Positions 1 to 6,758 of a DNA stretch of 9,409 bases are shown piece after piece. Within the stretch, counting starts at the first letter, position 1. Every line of letters starts with the position of its first letter. Both the position numbers and the translations under genes were made by a program. Below the pieces are notes generated by a model, which saw only the letters and a program-made list of their open reading frames with translations, made no database searches and was not told the origin of the DNA. The DNA is from Pseudomonadota bacterium (GTDB taxonomy: Bacteria > Pseudomonadota > Gammaproteobacteria > Xanthomonadales > Xanthomonadaceae), in NCBI GenBank assembly GCA_023388355.1, contig JAEWGI010000022.1:1-9409 (forward strand), in the 5' to 3' direction.

Positions 1-124
1 CGACAACGTGAAGATGGTGGTCACGCTGATCAACCCGGTGGCGATGGACGAGGGCCTGCGCTTCGCGATCCGCGAAGGCGGCCGCACCGTCGGCGCCGGC
101 GTCGTCGCCAAGATCCTGAAGTAA
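1..124 (+). CDS. tuf: Elongation factor Tu, C-terminal fragment (cut by window edge)
   Basis: Reading from base 2, the last 40 codons translate to the end of EF-Tu domain III, with segments [20 protein letters not shown] and [13 protein letters not shown] before TAA at 122-124. EF-Tu is the GTPase that delivers aminoacyl-tRNA to the ribosomal A site. The GTP-binding domain and start lie off the left edge. Its position immediately upstream of rpsJ matches the str operon end (rpsL-rpsG-fusA-tuf) followed by the S10 operon, as in many gammaproteobacteria. The match to the highly conserved EF-Tu C-terminus is unambiguous. Whether this is tufA or a second copy cannot be decided here. Confidence 0.96.
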   Translation, partial: DNVKMVVTLINPVAMDEGLRFAIREGGRTVGAGVVAKILK

Positions 125-131
125 TCCGGTC

Positions 132-172
132 AAGCCGGCCGGCGGGCATCCGCTGGCCGGCTTCTTCCCTTT
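132..172 (+). terminator. Rho-independent terminator of tuf / str operon
   Basis: Starting 8 nt after the tuf stop, bases 132-145 pair with 150-163 in a 14-bp stem containing one G-U wobble, closed by a GCAT tetraloop (146-149). The tail CTTCCCTTT (164-172) is pyrimidine-rich but is not an uninterrupted T-run. Position, stem strength and tail fit an intrinsic terminator separating the str and S10 transcripts; some read-through is plausible given the imperfect U-tract. Confidence 0.85.
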
Positions 173-185
173 CGCAAGAAAACGC

Positions 186-215
186 TTGCGGCAAGGGTTG
201 GATACCCGTTAGAAT
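186..215 (+). promoter_or_regulatory. Probable sigma70-type promoter of the S10 operon
   Basis: TTGCGG at 186-191 could be a -35 box and TAGAAT at 210-215 a -10 box, with an 18-bp spacer. A start site near 222 would follow. It sits just after the tuf terminator and is the best promoter-like match I see in the 375-nt gap. A CGCAAG/CTTGCG inverted repeat (173-178 and 185-190) overlaps the -35 box. The call is from sequence only; a start-site map would settle it. Confidence 0.6.
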
Positions 216-309
216 GCAAGACCCCCGGCGATGTGAGTCTCCGGCGGGCCGCGAAAAGAGGCGCAGGACGCGCCTCGTGTTCGCCAGACAGGGAAAAGTC
301 GCGTGGCAT

Positions 310-353
310 GGCCTCGTCCGCCTTGGAGCTTTCCAGGGCACATAGACGGGGCC
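310..353 (+). promoter_or_regulatory. Long two-part stem-loop in the S10 leader (candidate L4 recognition element)
   Basis: The outer stem is 310-318 with 345-353: nine pairs including one U-G. The inner stem is 320-327 with 332-339: eight pairs including one U-G, closed by loop GCTT. C319 on one side and ACATA (340-344) on the other form an asymmetric internal loop. Seventeen pairs in 44 nt is far beyond chance. It sits directly upstream of the U-tailed hairpin, the place where the E. coli leader has the hairpin needed for L4 control. A protein-binding role is inferred by analogy. Confidence 0.6.
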
Positions 354-382
354 TTTCTGCGCGTTCGAGGATTCCCAAGCGC

Positions 383-416
383 TGGCGGGCCGGTCTCCGG
401 GCCGCCGCGTTTTTTT
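383..416 (+). terminator. GC hairpin plus seven-T tract inside the S10 leader (transcription attenuator)
   Basis: Bases 383-393 pair with 397-407 in ten canonical or Watson-Crick pairs plus a terminal U-G, with one internal G-G mismatch (389/401) and a TCT loop. CG (408-409) and then an unbroken T-run at 410-416 follow. This is the best intrinsic-terminator signature in the window, yet it lies 84 nt before the first gene of a highly expressed operon. It must therefore be conditional, as in attenuation. The mismatch, the short loop and the CG spacer before the T-run may leave it weak without a protein cofactor. Confidence 0.7.
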
Positions 417-487
417 GCAGCACGCAACACCGTTGTTTCCACGGGGTCCGGCGCACCCAGCCGCCGCACCTGTCGCTCTTTAGATAC

Positions 488-499
488 GAGGCATTCCTC
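488..499 (+). promoter_or_regulatory. rpsJ Shine-Dalgarno GAGG and its pairing partner CCTC
   Basis: GAGG (488-491) is the ribosome binding site, eight bases before the rpsJ ATG. The four bases immediately before the ATG are CCTC (496-499), a perfect complement, with loop CATT. The mini-hairpin would hide the Shine-Dalgarno and abut the start codon. The stem is only four pairs, so on its own it would be modest; it could be stabilised by protein or tertiary contacts. Confidence 0.55.
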
Positions 500-811
500 A
501 TGGCGGACCAGAAGATTCGCATCCGGCTGAAGGCGTTCGATCATCGCCTGATCGACCGCTCGGCCAGCGAGATCGTCGAGACGGCGAAGCGGACCGGCGC
601 GCAAGTGCGCGGCCCGATCCCGCTGCCGACCAAGATCGAGCGTTACACCATCCTGACCTCGCCGCACGTCGACAAGGACGCGCGCGACCAGTATGAAACC
701 CGCACGCACAAGCGCGTGCTCGACATCGTCGACCCCAACGACAAGACCGTGGACGCGCTGATGAAGCTCGAACTCGCGGCTGGCGTTGATGTCCAGATCA
801 AGCTGACCTGA
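500..811 (+). CDS. rpsJ: 30S ribosomal protein S10 (NusE)
   Basis: The 103-residue product begins [15 protein letters not shown] and contains the family hallmark [17 protein letters not shown] (residues 54-70), the extended loop that reaches into the 30S head. S10 is also NusE, which pairs with NusB in antitermination of rRNA transcription. Val57, a position linked to tetracycline-class susceptibility in other bacteria, is the usual Val. An in-frame ATG at 233 would add 89 residues with no S10 similarity running through the structured leader, so the start at 500, with GAGG at 488-491, is chosen. The length equals the family norm. First gene of the S10 operon; its TGA overlaps the rplC ribosome binding site. 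Confidence 0.98.
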   Translation: MADQKIRIRLKAFDHRLIDRSASEIVETAKRTGAQVRGPIPLPTKIERYTILTSPHVDKDARDQYETRTHKRVLDIVDPNDKTVDALMKLELAAGVDVQIKLT

Positions 812-822
812 GGAGCCGGAAG

Positions 823-1479
823 ATGAGCGCGAAGAAGTATTCGCTCGGCATCGTCGGTCGCAAGGCCGGCATGAGCCGCATGTTCACCGAGGACGGCAAG
901 TCCGTGCCGGTGACCCTGATCGAGGCCACGCCGAACCGCATCACCCAGATCAAGACCGAGTCCACCGACGGCTACAGCGCCGTGCAGGTGACCGCCGGCG
1001 TCAAGCGCGCCAGCCTGCTGACCAAGCCGGCCACCGGCCACCTGGCCAAGGCCAAGGTGGAAGCGGGGCGTGGCCTGTGGGAGCTGCGCGTGGAAGCCGA
1101 CCAGATCGGCGCGTATGAAGTGGGCGGCGAGATCAAGGCCGACATCTTCAGCGAAGGCCAGATCGTCGACGTCCAGGGCATCACCAAGGGCAAGGGCTTC
1201 CAGGGCACGATCAAGCGCTGGAACTTCAAGATGGGCGACGCCACCCACGGCAACTCGCTGTCGCATCGCGCCCCGGGCTCGATCGGCCAGCGGCAGACGC
1301 CGGGCCGCGTGTTCCCGGGCAAGAAGATGTCCGGCCACATGGGCCAGGTCACCCAGACCACGCAGAACCTGCAGGTCGTGAAGGTCGACGCCGAGCGCGG
1401 CCTGATCGCCGTGCGCGGCGCGGTCCCGGGTGCGCCGGGCGGCGACGTGATCGTGCGCCCGACGAGCAAGGGAGTCTGA
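823..1479 (+). CDS. rplC: 50S ribosomal protein L3
   Basis: The 218-residue protein starts [20 protein letters not shown] and has the L3 core near residues 121-174 ([41 protein letters not shown]). L3 is an early assembly protein whose long loop approaches the peptidyl transferase centre. Gln156 in GSIGQ aligns with the E. coli glutamine methylated by PrmB, so the same modification is likely if PrmB is present. AGGAG (811-815) overlaps the rpsJ stop and lies seven bases before ATG. The length is a few residues above the E. coli protein, mostly in the N-terminal half. Two bases separate it from rplD. Confidence 0.98.
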   Translation: MSAKKYSLGIVGRKAGMSRMFTEDGKSVPVTLIEATPNRITQIKTESTDGYSAVQVTAGVKRASLLTKPATGHLAKAKVEAGRGLWELRVEADQIGAYEVGGEIKADIFSEGQIVDVQGITKGKGFQGTIKRWNFKMGDATHGNSLSHRAPGSIGQRQTPGRVFPGKKMSGHMGQVTQTTQNLQVVKVDAERGLIAVRGAVPGAPGGDVIVRPTSKGV

Positions 1480-1481
1480 AC

Positions 1482-2087
1482 ATGGAACTGAGCATCAATG
1501 GCGGCAAGGGCGCCGTGTCGGTCTCCGACGCCGTGTTCGACCGTGAGTTCAACGAGGACCTGGTCCACCAGGTCGTCGTCGCCTACCGCAACGCCGGTCG
1601 CGCGGGCACCAAGGCCCAGAAGACCCGTTCGGAAGTCAACGGCACCACCAAGAAGTCGAAGAAGCAGAAGGGCGGCGGCGCGCGTCATGGCGCGCTGACG
1701 GCCCCGATCTTCGTCGGCGGCGGCGTGACCTTCGCGGCCAAGCCGCGCAGCTTCGCGCAGAAGGTCAACCGCAAGATGTACCGCGCGGCGATGGCGTCGA
1801 TCCTGTCCGAGCTGAACCGCCAGGGCCGGATCACCGTGGTCGAGTCGTTCGACGTCGACGCGGCCAAGACCCAGGGCCTGGTCGCCAAGCTCGCCGAGCT
1901 GAAGGCCGGCCGGCGTCCGCTGATCGTCACCGAGGATGCGACCGACAACCTGTACCTGTCCGCCCGCAACCTGCCGTACGTGCAGGTCCGCGACGTCCAG
2001 GGCCTGGATCCGGTCGCGCTGGTCGGTGCCGACACCGTGTTCGTCACCACCGATGCGGTGAAGAAGATCGAGGAGTGGCTGGCATGA
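1482..2087 (+). CDS. rplD: 50S ribosomal protein L4
   Basis: The 201-residue protein has a globular L4 domain and the extended loop (about residues 45-90) that lines the exit tunnel constriction. Recognisable stretches are [20 protein letters not shown] (79-98) and [11 protein letters not shown], with C-terminal [11 protein letters not shown]. The loop tip reads [14 protein letters not shown] (57-70), where most bacteria, including E. coli, have a KPWRQKGTGRAR-type sequence; I recall the same variant in Xanthomonas. In E. coli L4 is the autogenous repressor of the S10 operon, and a compatible leader lies upstream of rpsJ here. GGAG at 1471-1474 is the ribosome binding site. The stop overlaps the rplW start (ATGA). 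Confidence 0.98.
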   Translation: MELSINGGKGAVSVSDAVFDREFNEDLVHQVVVAYRNAGRAGTKAQKTRSEVNGTTKKSKKQKGGGARHGALTAPIFVGGGVTFAAKPRSFAQKVNRKMYRAAMASILSELNRQGRITVVESFDVDAAKTQGLVAKLAELKAGRRPLIVTEDATDNLYLSARNLPYVQVRDVQGLDPVALVGADTVFVTTDAVKKIEEWLA

Positions 2088-2383
2088 GCGCCGCAAACGT
2101 TTACGAAGTGATCCGCTCGCCGCGCGTGTCCGAGAAGACCGCGCGCCTGCAGGAAGTGTCCAACCAATACGTGTTCGAAGTCGCCAAGACCGCCACCAAG
2201 GCCGACATCAAGGTCGCGGTCGAGAAGATCTTCGACGTCAAGGTCGAAGCGGTGAACGTGGTGAACGTGAAGGGCAAGAGCAAGTCCTTCAAGTTCCGCC
2301 AGGGTCGCCGCGGCGATTGGCGCAAGGCGTACGTGACGCTGGCCGATGGCCAGTCGATCGACGTGATGACCGTCTCGGCCTGA
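2084..2383 (+). CDS. rplW: 50S ribosomal protein L23
   Basis: The 99-residue product has the L23 pattern: N-terminal [16 protein letters not shown], central [19 protein letters not shown] and the loop [21 protein letters not shown]23 sits at the tunnel exit and docks trigger factor and signal recognition particle. Glu17 in VSEKT corresponds to the E. coli glutamate that contacts trigger factor. The ATG overlaps the rplD stop by four bases (ATGA), a classic translational coupling junction, with AGGAG at 2071-2075. An in-frame GTG at 2075 would add three residues but lies on that Shine-Dalgarno, so the ATG at 2084 is preferred. Confidence 0.97.
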   Translation: MSAANVYEVIRSPRVSEKTARLQEVSNQYVFEVAKTATKADIKVAVEKIFDVKVEAVNVVNVKGKSKSFKFRQGRRGDWRKAYVTLADGQSIDVMTVSA

Positions 2384-2393
2384 GGAAGCAAAA

Positions 2394-3221
2394 ATGGCAT
2401 TGATGACTTTCAAGCCCACCTCCCCCGGCCGCCGCAGCGCGGTCCGCGTGGTGACGCCGGGCCTGCACAAGGGCGCGCCGCACGCCGCGCTGGTGGAGAA
2501 GCAGAGCCGCACCGGTGGTCGCAACCACCACGGCCGCATCACCACCCGCCACATGGGCGGCGGGCACAAGCAGCACTACCGCATCATCGACTTCAAGCGC
2601 GACAAGGAAGGCATCCCGGCGCGCGTGGAGCGGATCGAGTACGACCCCAACCGCACCGCGCACATCGCGCTGCTGGTGTACGCCGACGGCGAGCGTCGCT
2701 ACATCATCGCGCCGAAGGGCCTGAAGGCCGGTGACCAGGTGATCGCGGGCAGCGATGCCCCGATCCGCTCCGGCAACACCCTGCCGCTGCGCAACATCCC
2801 GGTGGGGTCGACGATCCACTGCATCGAGATGAAGCCGGGCAAGGGCGCGCAGCTGGCGCGTGCCGCCGGCGCCGGCGTGCAGCTCGTCGCCCGCGAGGGC
2901 GTCTACGCCACCCTGCGCCTGCGCTCCGGCGAGATGCGCAAGGTGCCGGCCGAGTGCCGCGCGACCATCGGCGAGGTGAGCAACGACGAGCACGGCCTGC
3001 AGAAGCTGGGCAAGGCCGGTGCCTCGCGCTGGCGCGGCATCAAGCCGACCGTGCGCGGCGCGGCCATGAACCCGGTCGACCATCCGCACGGCGGTGGCGA
3101 GGCCAAGGCCGGCCAGGGCAACCCGCATCCGGTCACCCCGTGGGGCGTGCCGACCAAGGGTTACAAGACCCGCAAGAACAAGCGCACGCAGCAGTTCATC
3201 GTGCGCGACCGCAGGAGCTAA
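2394..3221 (+). CDS. rplB: 50S ribosomal protein L2
   Basis: The 275-residue protein has the N-terminal OB-fold region ([20 protein letters not shown], 43-62; [13 protein letters not shown], 67-79) and the C-terminal signature [14 protein letters not shown] (225-238) followed by [20 protein letters not shown]. The histidines in VDHPHGGGE align with those of E. coli L2 (His229 region), important for peptidyl transferase activity. L2 binds 23S rRNA domain IV and the intersubunit bridge. The acidic/glycine segment after HPHGGG (EAKAGQGNP) differs from the E. coli EGRNFGK but length and fold markers are intact. GAGGAAG at 2382-2388, overlapping the rplW stop, is the ribosome binding site. Confidence 0.98.
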   Translation: MALMTFKPTSPGRRSAVRVVTPGLHKGAPHAALVEKQSRTGGRNHHGRITTRHMGGGHKQHYRIIDFKRDKEGIPARVERIEYDPNRTAHIALLVYADGERRYIIAPKGLKAGDQVIAGSDAPIRSGNTLPLRNIPVGSTIHCIEMKPGKGAQLARAAGAGVQLVAREGVYATLRLRSGEMRKVPAECRATIGEVSNDEHGLQKLGKAGASRWRGIKPTVRGAAMNPVDHPHGGGEAKAGQGNPHPVTPWGVPTKGYKTRKNKRTQQFIVRDRRS

Positions 3222-3227
3222 TCGGCA

Positions 3228-3494
3228 ATGGCACGTTCACTCAAGAAAGGCCCGTTCATCGACCACCACCTGCAGAAGAAGGTGGAGGCCGCGGGCAGCA
3301 CCAAGAAGCCGATCAAGACCTGGTCGCGTCGTTCCACCGTGCTGCCGGAAATGATCGGTTACACGATCGCCGTGCACAACGGGAAGAACCACGTCCCGGT
3401 GCTGATCAACGAGAACATGATCGGCCACAAGCTCGGCGAGTTCGCCCTGACCCGGACCTTCAAGGGTCACGGCGGCGACAAGAAGTCGAAGTAA
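3228..3494 (+). CDS. rpsS: 30S ribosomal protein S19
   Basis: The 88-residue protein shows the S19 order [33 protein letters not shown] (31-48) and the C-terminal signature [19 protein letters not shown] (60-78) with a basic tail [10 protein letters not shown]19 forms a complex with S13 in the 30S head and contacts the A-site region and an intersubunit bridge. Length matches the family (88-92). AGGAG at 3213-3217 lies ten bases upstream of the ATG inside the end of rplB, a slightly long but workable spacing. Confidence 0.97.
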   Translation: MARSLKKGPFIDHHLQKKVEAAGSTKKPIKTWSRRSTVLPEMIGYTIAVHNGKNHVPVLINENMIGHKLGEFALTRTFKGHGGDKKSK

Positions 3495-3506
3495 GGAGAG
3501 ATGACT

Positions 3507-3842
3507 ATGGAAGCGAAAGCCATCCTGCGCAGCGCGCGCATCTCCCCGCAGAAGGCCCGCCTGGTCGCCGACCAGGTCCGTGGGCTGTCGGCCGAGCGCG
3601 CCGTCAACCTGCTGAAGTTCTCGGACAAGAAGGCCGCCGTCATGATCCGCAAGGTCATGGAGTCGGCCATCGCCAACGCCGAGAACAACCAGGGTGCGGA
3701 CGTCGACGAACTCAAGGTCAAGACCATCATGGTCGATGAAGGTCCCACGCTGAAGCGCTTCATGGCGCGTGCGAAGGGCCGTGGCACGCGCATCCTGAAG
3801 CGCACCAGCCACATCACCGTGGTTGTGGGCGAGGGCAAGTAA
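3507..3842 (+). CDS. rplV: 50S ribosomal protein L22
   Basis: The 111-residue protein has the L22 globular domain ([26 protein letters not shown]) and the beta-hairpin that reaches into the exit tunnel ([20 protein letters not shown], 79-98), the region where macrolide-resistance insertions and deletions arise in other bacteria; it is intact here. Two in-frame ATGs compete: 3501 is only two bases from the Shine-Dalgarno AAGGAG (3493-3498), while 3507 is at eight bases and begins MEAKAIL, which aligns with the usual L22 start. I therefore choose 3507. The stop TAA abuts the rpsC ATG with no spacer. Confidence 0.95.
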   Translation: MEAKAILRSARISPQKARLVADQVRGLSAERAVNLLKFSDKKAAVMIRKVMESAIANAENNQGADVDELKVKTIMVDEGPTLKRFMARAKGRGTRILKRTSHITVVVGEGK

Positions 3843-4589
3843 ATGGGTCATAAAGTCAATCCGATCGGCATCCGCCTGGGCATCGCCAAGGACTGGAATT
3901 CCAAGTGGTTCGCCGGCAAGAAGCAGTTCGCGGGCTTCCTGTCCGCCGACCTGCGCGTGCGCGAGATGCTGCGCAAGAAGCTGGCGCAGGCCGGCATCAG
4001 CAAGATCCTGATCGAGCGTCCGGCCAACAACGCCCGCGTGACCATCCACACCGCCCGCCCGGGCGTGGTGATCGGCAAGCGCGGCGAGGACATCGAGAAG
4101 CTGCGCAAGGAAGTGTCCGAGCTGATGGGCGTCCCGGCGCACATCAACGTCACCGAGGTGCGCAAGCCGGAGCTGGACGCGCAGCTGGTCGCCGAGTCGA
4201 TCGCGCAGCAGCTGGAGCGCCGCATCATGTTCCGCCGTGCGATGAAGCGCGCGGTCGGCAACGCGATGCGCCTGGGCGCGCTGGGCATCAAGGTGAACGT
4301 GGCCGGCCGCCTGAACGGCGCCGAGATCGCGCGTTCCGAGTGGTACCGCGAGGGCCGGGTGCCGCTGCATACCCTGCGCGCGGACATCGACTACGGCTTT
4401 GCCGAGGCGAAGACCACCTACGGGATCATCGGCATCAAGGTGTGGGTCTACAAGGGAGAGATCTTCGATTTCGCCCAGGTCGGCCAGGAGAAGCAGGACG
4501 ACAGCGCACCGCGTAGTGATCGCGGCGACCGTGAGCGTCCGCGTGGTCCGCGCCGTGAGCGCGCCGACCGCGGCGAAGCGAGGGAATAA
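3843..4589 (+). CDS. rpsC: 30S ribosomal protein S3, with charged C-terminal tail
   Basis: The 248-residue protein begins [14 protein letters not shown] and contains the KH type 2 domain with the GxxG loop GKRG at 78-81 ([18 protein letters not shown]). Arg131, Arg132 and Lys135 in MFRRAMKR match the E. coli residues implicated in mRNA unwinding at the ribosomal entry tunnel. The C-terminal domain ends near residue 216; the remaining ~32 residues ([20 protein letters not shown] region) are Arg/Asp/Pro-rich low-complexity and probably disordered, making the protein about 15 residues longer than E. coli S3. ATG follows the rplV TAA directly; GAGG at 3831-3834 lies in the end of rplV, so translation is likely coupled. 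Confidence 0.98.
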   Translation: MGHKVNPIGIRLGIAKDWNSKWFAGKKQFAGFLSADLRVREMLRKKLAQAGISKILIERPANNARVTIHTARPGVVIGKRGEDIEKLRKEVSELMGVPAHINVTEVRKPELDAQLVAESIAQQLERRIMFRRAMKRAVGNAMRLGALGIKVNVAGRLNGAEIARSEWYREGRVPLHTLRADIDYGFAEAKTTYGIIGIKVWVYKGEIFDFAQVGQEKQDDSAPRSDRGDRERPRGPRRERADRGEARE

Positions 4590-4592
4590 ACC

Positions 4593-5006
4593 ATGTTGCA
4601 ACCCAAGCGAACCAAATACCGCAAGGTCCACAAGGGCCGCAACGACGGCCTGAGCTGGAACGGCAACGCCGTCAGCTTCGGCGAGTACGGCCTGAAGGCG
4701 ACCGCCCACGGCCAGCTCACCGCCCGCCAGATCGAGGCGGCGCGCCGTTCCATCAGCCGTTACGTCAAGCGTGGCGGCAAGATGTGGATCCGCGTGTTCC
4801 CCGACAAGCCGATCACCAAGAAGCCGATCGAAGTCCGCATGGGCTCGGGCAAGGGCAACGTGGAGTACTGGGTCGCCCAGATCCAGCCCGGCCGGATGAT
4901 CTACGAGATCGAGGGCGTCGACGAGACGACGGCGCGCGAGGCGTTCCGCCTGGCCGCCGCCAAGCTCTCGGTCACCACCACTTTCGTGACCCGGACGGTG
5001 CGCTGA
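4593..5006 (+). CDS. rplP: 50S ribosomal protein L16
   Basis: The 137-residue protein starts [17 protein letters not shown] and has the two L16 signatures, [20 protein letters not shown] (59-78) and [16 protein letters not shown] (82-97). L16 is a late-assembly protein that organises the A-site tRNA elbow region of the 50S. Arg82 aligns with the E. coli arginine hydroxylated by the oxygenase YcfD/RoxA; whether this organism modifies it cannot be seen. AGGGA at 4581-4585 precedes the ATG by seven bases. Its TGA shares one base with the rpmC ATG (TGATG). Confidence 0.98.
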   Translation: MLQPKRTKYRKVHKGRNDGLSWNGNAVSFGEYGLKATAHGQLTARQIEAARRSISRYVKRGGKMWIRVFPDKPITKKPIEVRMGSGKGNVEYWVAQIQPGRMIYEIEGVDETTAREAFRLAAAKLSVTTTFVTRTVR

Positions 5007-5197
5007 TGGAACTCAAGCAAATGCGTCAGAAGTCGGCGGACGAGCTGAAGGCCCACCTGGTCGAGCTGCAGAAGGAGCGTTTCGCGCTCCGCATGCAGTC
5101 CGCCACCGGCCAGCTGCCTCCGTCCAAGATCAACGAGCCCCGCCGCGTGCGCCGCGAGATCGCTCGCGTCAACACGCTGCTCGGGCAGAAGAAGTGA
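5006..5197 (+). CDS. rpmC: 50S ribosomal protein L29
   Basis: The 63-residue two-helix protein [20 protein letters not shown] followed by [15 protein letters not shown] and [18 protein letters not shown] is a full-length L29. L29 pairs with L23 at the tunnel exit and contributes to the docking site for nascent-chain factors. The start codon overlaps the rplP stop by one base (TGATG) and no good Shine-Dalgarno precedes it, so translation probably depends on ribosomes terminating on rplP. Length and residues are typical. Confidence 0.96.
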   Translation: MELKQMRQKSADELKAHLVELQKERFALRMQSATGQLPPSKINEPRRVRREIARVNTLLGQKK

Positions 5198-5208
5198 GGG
5201 CCGGCGAA

Positions 5209-5472
5209 ATGACCGAACAAACCAAGAAGCTGCACACGGTCGAAGGCCGCGTCGTCAGCAACAAGATGGACAAGACCGTGACGGTGCTCGTCGAGCGCCA
5301 GGTCAAGCACGCGCTGTACGGCAAGTACATCCGCCGCTCGACCAAGCTGCACGCCCACGACGCCGAGAATTCGTGCAACGAGGGCGATACCGTCCGCGTG
5401 GCCGAGTGCGCGCCGATGTCCAAGACCAAGAACTGGCGCGTGGTCGAGATCCTCGCCCGCGCGGCCGAGTAA
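5209..5472 (+). CDS. rpsQ: 30S ribosomal protein S17
   Basis: The 87-residue OB-fold protein has the family hallmarks [18 protein letters not shown] (13-30) and the C-terminal [12 protein letters not shown]17 is a primary 16S rRNA binder that helps nucleate 30S assembly. The start at 5209 is preferred over an in-frame GTG at 5194 because GAGGG (5196-5200) sits eight bases upstream of the ATG and the extra VRAGE would be atypical. In E. coli rpsQ ends the S10 operon; here rplN follows after 15 nt with no terminator. Confidence 0.97.
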   Translation: MTEQTKKLHTVEGRVVSNKMDKTVTVLVERQVKHALYGKYIRRSTKLHAHDAENSCNEGDTVRVAECAPMSKTKNWRVVEILARAAE

Positions 5473-5487
5473 GCAGGAGAGACAGCC

Positions 5488-5856
5488 ATGATCCAGATGC
5501 AGAGCTTTCTCGACGTTGCCGACAACTCGGGTGCCAAGGAACTGATGTGCATCAAGGTGCTCGGCGGCTCCAAGCGCCGTTACGCCGGCATCGGCGACAT
5601 CATCAAGGTGTCGGTGAAGGAAGCGATCCCGCGCGGCAAGGTGAAGAAGGGCGACGTCTACGACGCCGTCGTCGTGCGCACCCGCAAGGGCGTGCGTCGC
5701 GCGGACGGTTCGCTGATCCGCTTCGACGGCAACGCCGCCGTGCTGCTGAACAACAAGCAGGAACCGATCGGCACCCGCATCTTCGGGCCCGTGACCCGCG
5801 AGCTGCGCTCCGAGAAGTTCATGAAGATCGTCTCGCTCGCACCCGAAGTGCTCTGA
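5488..5856 (+). CDS. rplN: 50S ribosomal protein L14
   Basis: The 122-residue product [20 protein letters not shown] is a full-length L14 with the signature [20 protein letters not shown] and C-terminal [12 protein letters not shown]14 sits at the 30S interface of the large subunit, contacts 16S rRNA in a bridge and is the docking site for the silencing factor RsfS. AGGAGA at 5475-5480 gives ideal spacing. In E. coli this gene begins the separate spc operon; here the 15-nt junction with rpsQ contains only the ribosome binding site, so a dedicated promoter would have to lie within rpsQ. Confidence 0.98.
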   Translation: MIQMQSFLDVADNSGAKELMCIKVLGGSKRRYAGIGDIIKVSVKEAIPRGKVKKGDVYDAVVVRTRKGVRRADGSLIRFDGNAAVLLNNKQEPIGTRIFGPVTRELRSEKFMKIVSLAPEVL

Positions 5857-5877
5857 GCAGGCCGAGAGGAAACAGAC

Positions 5878-6192
5878 ATGAACCGCATCAAGAAGGGTGA
5901 CCGCGTCGTCGTCACCGCCGGCAAGGACAAGGGCAAGCAGGGCGAAGTCGTCCGCGTGCTCGGCGACAAGGTCGTCGTGTCCAACGTGAACATCATCAAG
6001 CGCCACACCAAGCCCAACCCCCAGGCCAACCAGCCGGGCGGCGTGGTCGAGCGCGAGGCGCCGATCGACGCGTCGAACGTGATGCACTTCAACCCTGCCT
6101 CGGGCAAGGGCGAGCGCATCGGAACCAAGGTCCTCGAGGATGGACGCCGCGTACGCGTGTTCCGCTCGAGTGGTGAGGCGATTGACGCCTGA
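5878..6192 (+). CDS. rplX: 50S ribosomal protein L24
   Basis: The 104-residue protein opens with a KOW motif ([20 protein letters not shown], 5-24), followed by [16 protein letters not shown] and the loop [16 protein letters not shown]24 is an assembly initiator binding the 5' region of 23S rRNA near the tunnel exit. GAGGA (5866-5870) is seven bases before the ATG. The C-terminal residues are encoded by ATTGACGCCTGA, and the TGA overlaps the rplE Shine-Dalgarno. Length is typical. Confidence 0.97.
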   Translation: MNRIKKGDRVVVTAGKDKGKQGEVVRVLGDKVVVSNVNIIKRHTKPNPQANQPGGVVEREAPIDASNVMHFNPASGKGERIGTKVLEDGRRVRVFRSSGEAIDA

Positions 6193-6202
6193 GGAATGTG
6201 AA

Positions 6203-6745
6203 ATGACCACCCGTCTGGAAAAGTTCTACAAGGAAGAAGTGGTGCCGAAGCTGACCAAGCAGTTCGGCTACACCAATCCGATGCAGGTTCCCCGCCTGGT
6301 CAAGATCACGCTCAACATGGGCGTGGGCGAGGCCGCGGCGAACAAGAAGGTGCTCGAGAACGCGACCGCCGACATGGCCAAGATCTCCGGCCAGAAGCCG
6401 CTGGTCACCAAGTCGCGCGTGTCGGTCGCCTCGTTCAAGATCCGTGACGGCTGGCCGATCGGCTGCAAGGTCACGCTGCGCCGCGCGCACATGTACGAGT
6501 TCTTCGACCGCCTGGTCAACGTGGCCCTGCCGCGCGTCCGCGATTTCCGCGGCGTGTCGGGCCGTTCGTTCGACGGTCGTGGCAACTACAACATGGGCGT
6601 GAAGGAGCAGATCATCTTCCCGGAGATCGACTTCGACCAGGTCGACGCGCTCCGTGGCATGGACATCGCCATCACCACGACCGCCAAGACCAACGAGGAA
6701 GCCCGCGCCCTGCTCGAGGCCTTCCGCTTCCCGTTCCGCAACTGA
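6203..6745 (+). CDS. rplE: 50S ribosomal protein L5
   Basis: The 180-residue protein [20 protein letters not shown] contains the L5 signature [16 protein letters not shown] (29-44), the [21 protein letters not shown] block and the C-terminal [18 protein letters not shown]5 binds 5S rRNA with L18 and forms an intersubunit bridge with S13. An in-frame ATG at 6140 would add 21 residues inside rplX; the start at 6203 with GAGGA (6191-6195) matches E. coli L5. In E. coli the regulatory target of S8 overlaps the rplE start; I see no obvious equivalent structure here. Confidence 0.98.
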   Translation: MTTRLEKFYKEEVVPKLTKQFGYTNPMQVPRLVKITLNMGVGEAAANKKVLENATADMAKISGQKPLVTKSRVSVASFKIRDGWPIGCKVTLRRAHMYEFFDRLVNVALPRVRDFRGVSGRSFDGRGNYNMGVKEQIIFPEIDFDQVDALRGMDIAITTTAKTNEEARALLEAFRFPFRN

Positions 6746-6758
6746 CCGGACAAGAGAC

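Larger units (their letters stand above)
222..499 (+). promoter_or_regulatory. Structured 5' leader of the S10 operon (probable L4-type autogenous leader)
   Basis: About 280 nt of untranslated leader lie between the predicted start site and rpsJ. Visible structures: (1) 237-240 plus 243-246 pair with 282-289 around an inner hairpin GAGGCGC/GCGCCTC (258-264 with 270-276); (2) 310-318 pairs with 345-353 and, above a small internal loop, 320-327 pairs with 332-339; (3) a GC hairpin at 383-407 followed by T410-416; (4) GAGG/CCTC at 488-499 over the rpsJ start. In E. coli, ribosomal protein L4, encoded by the third gene, binds the S10 leader and causes both transcription attenuation at a U-tailed hairpin and translational inhibition. 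The order of elements here is consistent with that mechanism. That L4 binds this leader is inference. Confidence 0.65.

Noticed and set aside
233..499. In-frame 89-codon extension upstream of rpsJ
   Set aside because: The translated extension has no S10 similarity, lacks a sensible ribosome binding site, and overlaps the leader hairpins and T7 tract; S10 has a conserved 103-residue length beginning at 500.
2075..2083. GTG start for rplW three codons upstream
   Set aside because: It lies on the AGGAG ribosome binding site; the ATG at 2084 has correct spacing and the usual rplD/rplW ATGA overlap.
3501..3506. ATG at 3501 as the rplV start
   Set aside because: Only two bases from the Shine-Dalgarno; the ATG at 3507 has eight-base spacing and the conserved N-terminus.
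3237..4709. 490-codon open frame on the minus strand opposite rpsS-rplP
   Set aside because: Long antisense frames arise from the GC-rich third positions of the real + strand genes; the translation is low-complexity Leu/Ala/Asp/His/Arg-rich and not a recognisable protein. The same applies to the other long minus-strand frames.
5194..5208. GTG start for rpsQ overlapping rpmC
   Set aside because: The Shine-Dalgarno GAGGG lies inside this extension and serves the ATG at 5209.
6140..6202. 21-codon upstream extension of rplE
   Set aside because: Lies wholly within rplX and has no L5 similarity; the ATG at 6203 has a good ribosome binding site.
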